Source: DATLBY01 sp035526665 (GTDB lineage Bacteria > Acidobacteriota > Terriglobia > Bryobacterales > Bryobacteraceae). Taken from it: a stretch of 16,572 nucleotides of DNA. Both the position numbers and the translations under genes were made by a program. The notes under the pieces are model-generated. The model saw only the letters and a list, made by a program, of their open reading frames with translations, ran no database searches and was not told the origin of the DNA. Below, piece after piece: positions 8,301-14,428 of the stretch (the stretch's first letter is position 1; each line of letters opens with the position of its first letter). The stretch is from assembly GCA_035526665.1 (NCBI GenBank), contig DATLBY010000465.1:1-16572 (forward strand), in the 5' to 3' direction.

Positions 8301-8463
8301 GATGCAGCGTGCGGCCGAAGGATGGCTCGATTCGCGCGCGGTGGCTGGGCTATCCGGCGATCAGGTGCGGTTGCCGGAGGGCACGACTCCGGTGCAGCTG
8401 GCTGCCTGGACCGCACTATCGCGCGTGCTCCTGAATCTGGACGAGACGATCACTAAGGAATAA
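5329..8463 (+). CDS. Exported cytochrome c / DUF1549 / DUF1553 protein
   Basis: This 1044-residue protein has a Sec signal (about residues 1-22). Domains in order: a planctomycete-type cytochrome c domain (about 28-122) with the haem site CYSCH at 43-47 and MPMGG at 97-101 supplying a likely Met ligand; DUF1549 (about 155-365) with LSLDLIGLPP, HYGERWGRHWLDAARYADSDG and a second CxxCH in CAQCHNHKFDP (338-342); a beta-rich linker (about 430-620) with a carbohydrate-binding look (GGWNSDDNQNNNLGRIRL); and DUF1553 (about 728-990) with MVNRIWQAYFG and RRSRSNTPLQALTTLN. Such proteins are numerous in Planctomycetota and in Solibacter-like Acidobacteriota. Their biochemical role is largely unknown, though work on complex polysaccharides is often proposed. 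The start has no clear ribosome site. The downstream DUF1501 gene starts 3 bases after the stop, the standard partner arrangement. Confidence 0.92.
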   Translation: MRLHKASRLLALSAILLSVQFGQTPSSKIDFAKDIEPVFKKSCYSCHGAKSQMGGLRLDVKKPALAGGESGRVIVPGKSAESLLYQRLLGNNEQERMPMGGKALDAKTLAAVRTWIDEGADWPETGEVQVTEVKKHWAFIPPVRPAIPAIKNPPWAVNPIDRFTAARLDKEELSPSPEADRVTLLRRLSLDLIGLPPGIEEVDAFLADKSPQAYEKQVDRLLNSPHYGERWGRHWLDAARYADSDGYEKDKSRQVWFYRDWVINAFNRDLPYNQFVIEQLAGDLLPHATQDQMVATGFLRNSMINEEGGIDPEQFRMEAMFDRMEAIGKGVLGVTIQCAQCHNHKFDPLKQEEYYRMFAFLNSSHEANIPVYTPKEQMKRAEIFRRTREIEDDLRHRNSDWAQQMAKWEATVKADQPQWIVLTPSVDDISTGGQKYIAQKDGSMLAAGYAPTKHRVKMTVKTETQNITAVQLELLNDPNLPLGGPGRSIRGTGALTDFDLEAAPADQANAKPVKVKIASATADLNLPEAPLDAIFNDKTTKRRVTGPIEFAIDGKDETAWGIEAGPGQRNQPRKAVFTVAEPISNPGGTVLTIYLSQKHGGWNSDDNQNNNLGRIRLSLTTTQGAKADPLPRAVRDILAVPRSERSPAQIQTVFRYWRTTVPAWKDANETIAELWRQHPEGSSQLTLKDREAPRETHILTRGDFLKPAAVVKPGVPAFLNSLPADAAPDRLTFAKWLVDRQSPTTARAMVNRIWQAYFGTGLISSSEDLGKQSEAPSHPELLDWLAVEFMERGWSMKAIHRLVVTSATYRQSSHVNEKLYERDPYNRLLARGPRSRVEAEIVRDVTLAASGLLDLKVGGPSVFPPAPEFLFQPPVSYGPKNWNESTGTDRYRRALYTFRYRSVPYPVLQIFDAPNGDSSCVRRSRSNTPLQALTTLNEPLFVESARALAVRTLKEAGPSVEQRLIYAFRRCMARKPTEDEQRELTGFLNKQMQRAAEGWLDSRAVAGLSGDQVRLPEGTTPVQLAAWTALSRVLLNLDETITKE

Positions 8464-8466
8464 CCG

Positions 8467-9900
8467 ATGAGCTGTCATGATGAGTATCAAAATATGCAAC
8501 CGCAACAGGTAGCGCGCCGCTGGTTTCTGCAGGAATGCGGCGTCGGTCTGGGAGCTATCTCGCTGTCAGGTCTTTGCGAGTCGCTCGCTTCGGCGGGAAC
8601 CACGGCCGCCGCCGGACCTCTGGCGCCCAAGAAACCGCATTTCGCCCCCAAAGCCAAGAACGTGATCTTCTTGTTCATGGCCGGCGCGCCCAGTCATTTG
8701 GAGCTCTTCGATAATAAACCTCAGCTCGCCAAATTCGATGGAACGCTGCCGCCGCCTGAACTGTTGAAGGGCTACCGCTCCGCCTTCATCAACCCGAACT
8801 CCAAGCTGCTCGGGCCCAAATTCAAGTTCGCGAAGTACGGCAAAAGCGGCGCGGAGGTCTCGGAGCTTCTCCCTCACCTGAGCAAGGTAGTAGATGATAT
8901 CGCCATCGTCAAATCGATGACGACGGATGCCTTCAATCATGCGCCCGGTCAGATTTTGATGAATACGGGGTCGCAACAGTTTGGGCGCCCCAGCCTGGGC
9001 TCGTGGGTCACGTATGGACTGGGGAGCGAATCGCAGGATCTGCCTGCCTTCGTGGTGTTCAGTTCCGGCAAGAAAGGTCCAAGCGGCGGCAATTCGTGCT
9101 GGGGCAGCGGCTTTCTTCCGACGGTCTATCAGGGCGTACAATTCAGGGGCAGCGGAGACCCTGTCCTATATCTTTCCAACCCGCCTGGTATCGATCAGGA
9201 GCTGCAGCGCGACTCACTCGACAGCATCCGCCGTTTGAACGAAACCCGGGTCAAGGTCAACGGCGATCCGGAAGTAGCGACGCGCATTAACTCCTTTGAG
9301 ATGGCCTTCAAGATGCAAACAAGCGCTCCGGAGCTGATGGATATTTCCAAGGAATCGAAAAAAACGCTTGATCTATACGGCGCGGAGCCGGGGAAGCCCT
9401 CGTTCGCGAATAACTGTATTCTCGCGCGCCGTCTGGTGGAACGTGGGGTTCGCTTCGTCCAGCTTTTTCACGAAGCCTGGGACCAGCACGACAAGCTTGT
9501 GAAAGACATCACGCAGAACTGTCATGATACGGACCAGGCAGCGGCCGCACTCATTCTGGATCTGAAGCAACGCGGGATGTTGAACGACACTCTGGTGGTC
9601 TGGGGTGGAGAGTTTGGCCGGACACCGATGGTGCAAGGCGGCAGCGATGGGCGCGATCATCATCCGAACGCGTTCACCATGTGGATGGCCGGCGGGGGTA
9701 TCAAGCCGGGCATCACGATTGGCGAGACGGATGAGCTGGGGTTCAATGTGGTTGGCTCGAAGGTACATGTTCACGATCTGCACGCGACCCTGATGCATCT
9801 TCTTGGCTTTGATCACACCAAGCTGACCTATCGATTCCAGGGCCGCGACTTCCGGCTGACCGATGTCCACGGGAACGTGGTGAAAGATCTGCTGGCCTAG
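8467..9900 (+). CDS. Tat-exported DUF1501 protein
   Basis: This 477-residue protein belongs to the DUF1501 family, related to the alkaline phosphatase/sulfatase fold. A twin-arginine signal is seen at ARRWFLQECGVGLGAISL (16-33). The first conserved strand is NVIFLFMAGAPSHLELFDNKP (65-85). The C-terminal half holds the conserved LFHEAWDQHD near 335, WGGEFGRTP near 379 and GRDHHPNAF near 394-402, which resemble metal-ligand clusters in the phosphatase superfamily. No biochemical activity is firmly known for the family. The ATG has AAGGA at 8455-8459 inside the end of the upstream gene, 7 bases away, so translation is probably coupled to the cytochrome/DUF1553 protein. Both products are exported. 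The gene ends convergently, 4 bases from the stop of the glycogen debranching gene. Confidence 0.92.
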   Translation: MSCHDEYQNMQPQQVARRWFLQECGVGLGAISLSGLCESLASAGTTAAAGPLAPKKPHFAPKAKNVIFLFMAGAPSHLELFDNKPQLAKFDGTLPPPELLKGYRSAFINPNSKLLGPKFKFAKYGKSGAEVSELLPHLSKVVDDIAIVKSMTTDAFNHAPGQILMNTGSQQFGRPSLGSWVTYGLGSESQDLPAFVVFSSGKKGPSGGNSCWGSGFLPTVYQGVQFRGSGDPVLYLSNPPGIDQELQRDSLDSIRRLNETRVKVNGDPEVATRINSFEMAFKMQTSAPELMDISKESKKTLDLYGAEPGKPSFANNCILARRLVERGVRFVQLFHEAWDQHDKLVKDITQNCHDTDQAAAALILDLKQRGMLNDTLVVWGGEFGRTPMVQGGSDGRDHHPNAFTMWMAGGGIKPGITIGETDELGFNVVGSKVHVHDLHATLMHLLGFDHTKLTYRFQGRDFRLTDVHGNVVKDLLA

Positions 9901-9904
9901 TTGA

Positions 9905-11968
9905 CTATCGGCGGACGAATACCGCGATAGATCGCGGGCCGACACGATACCTTGTGCTTGCGATCGCGACGGGACCTTCCGGGATGTCGTGCGGCGAGGG
10001 AAGCGAAGTGTCGGCAACTCGTTGCCAGTCCTCCGCTACGCCCTCTTGTATGGTGAAATCGAGCGGCTCCCAATAGGCGTTGATCATCGCGTAAATATCG
10101 GTATCGCCCTCCGTTCCGCCGTGCAGACTGTACGCGAGCGCGTGCGAGGAGAACGACGTGTCCACATCGCGGCCGACGCCGTACCATCGGATGTCGCCCC
10201 GCCAGAACGTGCTCCGCCCGATGGAGGGATGCGATTTCCGGAAGGCGATCATCTTCCGGAAGAATCGCAGAACATCGGCATTCTCAGAGGAGAGTGACCA
10301 ATCGAGCCAGGTGATCTCGTTGTCCTGGTTATACGGATTATTGTTCCCGCGCTGAGTGTTCATGAACTCGTCGCCAGCGCAAAACATCGGTGTACCGTTG
10401 GCAAGCATCAACAGCGCACACATATTCTTCACTTGGCGCTTGCGGAGTTCGACCACGGGCGGCGGGACGTTCTGGTCGCCTTCCCATCCGCAATTCCACG
10501 AGTAATTGTCGTCCGGACCGTCGTTGTTATTGTTCCCGTTCGCCTCGTTGTGTTTTTGGTTGTACGATACGAGGTCGCGCATGTTGAAGCCATCATGCGA
10601 ACAGATGTAATTAACACTCTGGAAAGGGCGGAATCCGAATTCCCTATCGTCGGGGAACAGGTCGTCACTGCCATACAACCTGCGCATCAGTGCCGGCACG
10701 AGTCCGTCGTCACTCTTGAGAAACTGCCGTATCTCGTCCCGGAATTTGCCATTCCACTGAAGCCAGGTTTGACCCGGAAACCGCCGTCCCAGCTGATAGG
10801 CCGCCAGATCCCACGCCTCAGCGATCAACCGGACGTCCTCGAAAGTCTTATCCATCGTGATCTCGGCGATGATCGGGGGATCGTTGAGATTGATCGACCC
10901 GTCACTCGCCCTGGTGAAAATGGAGGCGAGATCGAAGCGGAACCCATCCACGCGCATCTCTTCAGCCCAGAATCGAAGGCTCTCGACAATCAGGCGGTGT
11001 GTTGCCGGATTCGCACAGTGAAGCACATTCCCAGTCCCCGCGTCATTGCGGTATTTAGCGCGGTTCTCCTCGAGAAGGTAGTATGTGCTGTTATCGATGC
11101 CCCTGTAGCTGTAGTTGGGTCCGTTCTGATTGTCCTCCGTGGTGTGGTTGTAAACCACATCCAGGATCACCTCAATGCCCGCTTGGTGGAAGGCCTTCAC
11201 CATGGACCGGAACTCACGCAACTGCCCACCGGCTGTCTTATCGGCGGCGTAGGATTCGTGGGGCGAAAAAAAATTCAGCGTCATGTATCCCCAGTAATTG
11301 CGCTCCTGGCGATCAAATTGCTGAACCGGCAGCAATTCCACCACAGTGATTCCGAGCTCTTTGAGATAAGGGATCTTCTCGATTACGCCCGCATATGTGC
11401 CGCGCTTGGCGGGCACAACGCCGGAGTTGTCGCGGGCGGTAAAGCCCTTGACGTGCATCTCGTAAATGACGGTGTCATGGGCATGCCGGGGCCGCCGGTC
11501 GTTGCCCCAGTCAAATGGCTCGGGCACAGACGGCAGCACGCCGAGCGGGGCACGCCCGGCGTTTGAGCCGGGTTGTGAGGCAGCGCGCCGGCTGTGCGCC
11601 GGTGGAAAGAAGACGGCCGGTGCGTACGGGTCTAACAAAATCTTTTGCGAATCGAAGCGATGCCCCTGCGCCCGGTCGGCGGGGCCGTCCACGGAATAGG
11701 CGTAATACTTCGCCGCTCCAACCTGCGCGGAGGTCAGACGGCAGTGCCAAACGCGGCTCGTCTTATTCGCAGGGTGCTTCAGCTCGTAGAGGAAACTTGG
11801 CTGGACGAAGTCCCCATCCGTGTACAAAAGGAGAGTCACACTCGTAGCGTGCCTCGAGTATAAGGCGAAGTTGTACGCCTGCTCGGAAGCGAGGAACTTC
11901 GCTCCAAGGGGAGAAGGCGAACCCTCGCGCGCGAACCAATGGCCGGGGCTCATGGCAGGTGTGGCCAT
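9905..11968 (-). CDS. glgX: Glycogen debranching enzyme, GlgX/isoamylase type (GH13)
   Basis: This 687-residue enzyme should hydrolyse alpha-1,6 branch points of glycogen or limit dextrins in the cytoplasm. An N-terminal CBM48-like domain (about 12-120, with YNFALYSRHATSVTLLL) precedes the GH13 barrel. Barrel motifs are VIYEMHVKGFT (167-177), DVVYNH (270-275), GFRFDLAS (342-349) with nucleophile D346, LIAEAWD (381-387) with acid/base E384, and CSHDG (456-460) with stabiliser D459. The C-terminal stretch is beta-rich. Length fits the family and the catalytic set is complete. A TTG one codon upstream is in frame, but the ATG at 11968 is preferred. It overlaps the cupin stop by one base (TGATG), with GGTGGA 8 bases upstream, a sign of translational coupling. 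It is the last gene of the GMC/cupin operon, not part of a glycogen synthesis cluster. No signal peptide is seen. Confidence 0.93.
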   Translation of the reverse strand: MATPAMSPGHWFAREGSPSPLGAKFLASEQAYNFALYSRHATSVTLLLYTDGDFVQPSFLYELKHPANKTSRVWHCRLTSAQVGAAKYYAYSVDGPADRAQGHRFDSQKILLDPYAPAVFFPPAHSRRAASQPGSNAGRAPLGVLPSVPEPFDWGNDRRPRHAHDTVIYEMHVKGFTARDNSGVVPAKRGTYAGVIEKIPYLKELGITVVELLPVQQFDRQERNYWGYMTLNFFSPHESYAADKTAGGQLREFRSMVKAFHQAGIEVILDVVYNHTTEDNQNGPNYSYRGIDNSTYYLLEENRAKYRNDAGTGNVLHCANPATHRLIVESLRFWAEEMRVDGFRFDLASIFTRASDGSINLNDPPIIAEITMDKTFEDVRLIAEAWDLAAYQLGRRFPGQTWLQWNGKFRDEIRQFLKSDDGLVPALMRRLYGSDDLFPDDREFGFRPFQSVNYICSHDGFNMRDLVSYNQKHNEANGNNNNDGPDDNYSWNCGWEGDQNVPPPVVELRKRQVKNMCALLMLANGTPMFCAGDEFMNTQRGNNNPYNQDNEITWLDWSLSSENADVLRFFRKMIAFRKSHPSIGRSTFWRGDIRWYGVGRDVDTSFSSHALAYSLHGGTEGDTDIYAMINAYWEPLDFTIQEGVAEDWQRVADTSLPSPHDIPEGPVAIASTRYRVGPRSIAVFVRR

Positions 11969-13260
11969 CAATCGTATCCACCGAACATAAAGAGCGACAT
12001 GTTCTCATCGCTCGGATTCATCAGCCCGTGCAGATTGCCGCCTTTCAACATTGCAAAATGGCCGGGACGCAATGTGCGGATCTCAAAGCACCGCTCGCGC
12101 GCGGGCATCTTGCACCAATCACCGACCACCATGTACCCCTGGCCGTCCATCATGAGAAACACTTCCTGATTGTCGCGGTGCCGGTGCAGACCGATCCCGC
12201 AGAAGGGTTTCAGGATATGGAGATCCATGTACTCGACCGCAAGGAAAATCTCCGGCCGGCCGTTGTGATCTTTACGTCCGAACGCGTCGAAGTTCCAGGG
12301 CATCGGCACGCGTCCGAGTTCCCCCCTCCCTGCATAACGGCCGTAGTTAGACATGAGGTTGCGGTACTCCAGGAATCCTACGCCGCCGTGTGGATTTGCG
12401 CTGGTACCGACAGCAAGGAAATTCTCCCAGCCCCGAAGAATCATATTGAACTCGTAGACGTAGTTGCGGCCGTCCTGCGAGTCCCAATAGGTCTGCGTCT
12501 GGTCGCACCAGGCGGTCTCTACCCGCAACGGCAGAACCGGATGCATCGTGTTGTTCGTGGAGACGAAGGCCATGTACTGGTCTTCGAGTTTCCCGCGATC
12601 GAAATCGGCGAGAGTGCCCTGCATCAGATCGTTGCGAACCTGCAACTCGCCACGATCCATTGCCTCGCGGGCCTTGTCGTCGAGTTTGCCGCGCACATCG
12701 GGATCGGGCGACGACCACAACTCGATTTCATATCGATCGCTGATGGGGTTATAGGGAACCGTCAGCAAGGTGGACACCGCGTTGTTGTTTACCTTGATCC
12801 ACAACTTGATCTCGCGTCCGAGCCGATGGCCCGACTTCTGCGAGAGCAATGAGTCAGGCCCTCCGCGATAACTCAGGCGCAAGAAAGGGCCGATGTAGCC
12901 CAGCACGCTCATCCAACCGCGGATGAGATGCGTGTCGCTAAGCCTGAAGTCGCGAACATTCTGCTTTTGAAAGTCGGTCTTGTTGTCCTGCTGCGCAGGA
13001 TCCGTAATGTGCGAATCGCCGCCCGCTGGACCGTACAGCTCCAGTGACTGAAAGGGAAACAGGTACTGGATGGATTCAGGAAGATAGGTCTGCCGCTCGC
13101 CGGCGTACTCGACCTTCTCCATGATCTCGAGCAGCTTTACCAGCGAATTTCCGCGGTTGTAGTCGGGCGTCTGGCCCGGCGGTATCTGAAACACAGCATC
13201 GCTGTGGACGCGTTGCGGGAGCGATTCAAGAGAAGGCGGAGGAAGAACTTGTGTGGCCAT
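11968..13260 (-). CDS. Cupin-domain protein, second of a tandem paralogous pair
   Basis: This 430-residue protein has no signal peptide or membrane segment. The C-terminal cupin (about 335-430) carries motif 1 as HRHRDNQEVFLMMDG with H359, H361 and E366, and motif 2 as GGNLHGLMN with H411. The 3-His/1-Glu metal site is therefore complete. Metal-dependent oxygenase, isomerase and sugar-modifying enzymes all use such sites, so chemistry is not assigned. About 330 N-terminal residues are unrecognised. They share spaced motifs with the upstream 379-residue protein: FLRLSYRG (126-133), KLWIKVNNNAVST (152-164), DRYEIELW (175-182), RNYVYEF (265-271) and EYRNLM (298-303). AGGAC (13267-13271) precedes the ATG by 6 bases, and the stop overlaps the debranching enzyme start. 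It may work in a complex with, or on the product of, the GMC enzyme upstream; that is inference. Confidence 0.78.
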   Translation of the reverse strand: MATQVLPPPSLESLPQRVHSDAVFQIPPGQTPDYNRGNSLVKLLEIMEKVEYAGERQTYLPESIQYLFPFQSLELYGPAGGDSHITDPAQQDNKTDFQKQNVRDFRLSDTHLIRGWMSVLGYIGPFLRLSYRGGPDSLLSQKSGHRLGREIKLWIKVNNNAVSTLLTVPYNPISDRYEIELWSSPDPDVRGKLDDKAREAMDRGELQVRNDLMQGTLADFDRGKLEDQYMAFVSTNNTMHPVLPLRVETAWCDQTQTYWDSQDGRNYVYEFNMILRGWENFLAVGTSANPHGGVGFLEYRNLMSNYGRYAGRGELGRVPMPWNFDAFGRKDHNGRPEIFLAVEYMDLHILKPFCGIGLHRHRDNQEVFLMMDGQGYMVVGDWCKMPARERCFEIRTLRPGHFAMLKGGNLHGLMNPSDENMSLFMFGGYD

Positions 13261-13278
13261 GTGAGTGTCCTGTGCTGT

Positions 13279-14418
13279 CTAGACCGTGTGATAAAGAAAT
13301 GCGACGAACTTCAGCGGCTTGTCGTTGTCATTGCGGATCCCATGGATGCCGCCGCTCTTCGTGTAGATGACGCTGCCAGGTTCTACCGGAAGCTCTTTGC
13401 ACTTCACCTTACCGAGCGTGTAGATTTCGCGCTCGACGGTAGGGTAGTTCGCGTTGGCCGGATCATCGTTTTCTCCCATGTAGGCGGTCCCCTTCCCCTC
13501 GGTGACGAAATACACTTCCTCCGTCCCTACATGCCGGTGCGTACCTTCGATGGTATGCGGCGGGATGGTGACCTCATGGAAGAACACGACCGAGCTGCCA
13601 AGTTCCCGTTGAATGAGCCATCTCATTTCGATGATGTTGTTGGCCGTCACGTCTGGATTGTCGCTGGTCATCATGGCATTGCGGTAGCGAACCGGCGCTA
13701 CGTCCCTGGCATTGAAGAAGAAGCCGCGTTGGAAATCGATGAGATAATTCTTGTCCTCGACTGTATTCCGCGAATTGCTGGGGTCCTGCGTGCGCGGCTC
13801 CTGGTGCGACCGCGTGAAGTTGTTGTCCCACTCGGGTTCGACAATCGAGTACCCGAAGGGCAGGTCGCGTTCATTCTCGCGAAATGCGAGCTCGATCCGG
13901 CGCACGGATTTCAGTTCCCGAAGTAGAGGATTGAATGACTTCACCTTGGTGATGGAACCAAAGCGTCCCATCATCTGCTGGATCCGGTAATCGTGATTCT
14001 TCCCGAGCGGCGCCTCCAGGGTTTCCCAGATTTCCACCTGAAAGGAATCGACCCAGGAGCAGTACCTCATCTTCACGAAATCTTCCGCCGAGGGTTGCGA
14101 CGTGTCGACAGGATTCAGTCGAAGCCATGCGAGAATATCATCCTGGATGAAGCGGCCCTTCTCTCTCGCCACTTCCGTCAGACGGCTTGCCCGGTATTCG
14201 AGACGCAGGAAGTTGCACAGGAACTCACCGTCCATGAACACCTGGCCGCGCATCACGCATATATCGAGCTGGTTGCGGACCTCGGTGACGTTGTAGCGAT
14301 AGCGGGAACTGCGGGTGGCGTTCAGATACGCGGCGTGATAGATGCGATCCGGATAGAAGACAACCTTGAAGATCTGGTTCTCGGGACTATTGTGAATCTC
14401 GTTGAATCTTGAATCCAT
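13279..14418 (-). CDS. Cupin-domain protein, first of a tandem paralogous pair
   Basis: This 379-residue protein has no signal peptide or transmembrane helix. The C-terminal cupin (about 262-379) shows motif 1 as THRHVGTEEVYFVTEGKG with H294, H296 and E301, and motif 2 as KSGGIHGIRN with H359, a full metal site. The N-terminal 260 residues match no family I know. They correspond in order to the downstream paralogue: NFLRLEYRA (69-77), AWLRLNPVDTS (97-107), DSFQVEIW (124-131), KNYLIDFQ (223-230) and RYRNAMM (244-250). The repeat-like order suggests gene duplication followed by strong divergence. The ATG is preceded by AGGAG with 5-base spacing, and the ribosome site overlaps the TAA of the GMC gene (TAAAGGAG), so translation is likely coupled. 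A metal-dependent enzyme or accessory role next to the flavoenzyme is plausible but unproven. Confidence 0.78.
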   Translation of the reverse strand: MDSRFNEIHNSPENQIFKVVFYPDRIYHAAYLNATRSSRYRYNVTEVRNQLDICVMRGQVFMDGEFLCNFLRLEYRASRLTEVAREKGRFIQDDILAWLRLNPVDTSQPSAEDFVKMRYCSWVDSFQVEIWETLEAPLGKNHDYRIQQMMGRFGSITKVKSFNPLLRELKSVRRIELAFRENERDLPFGYSIVEPEWDNNFTRSHQEPRTQDPSNSRNTVEDKNYLIDFQRGFFFNARDVAPVRYRNAMMTSDNPDVTANNIIEMRWLIQRELGSSVVFFHEVTIPPHTIEGTHRHVGTEEVYFVTEGKGTAYMGENDDPANANYPTVEREIYTLGKVKCKELPVEPGSVIYTKSGGIHGIRNDNDKPLKFVAFLYHTV

Positions 14419-14428
14419 GAAGTCTCCT

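Noticed and set aside
10433..11566. 377-codon plus-strand open frame opposite the glycogen debranching gene
   Set aside because: It is antisense to a complete GH13 enzyme with all catalytic motifs, and its translation shows no domain-like pattern. Long antisense frames are common in GC-rich genes.
11969..11971. TTG as start of the glycogen debranching gene
   Set aside because: The ATG one codon later gives the typical TGATG coupling with the upstream stop and is the better initiation codon.
11959..12852. 297-codon plus-strand open frame opposite the second cupin gene
   Set aside because: It mirrors the cupin coding frame, has no plausible ribosome site, and its protein is low in recognisable features.
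13204..13926. 240-codon plus-strand frame spanning the cupin gene junction
   Set aside because: It crosses two real minus-strand genes and their ribosome site, with no independent support.
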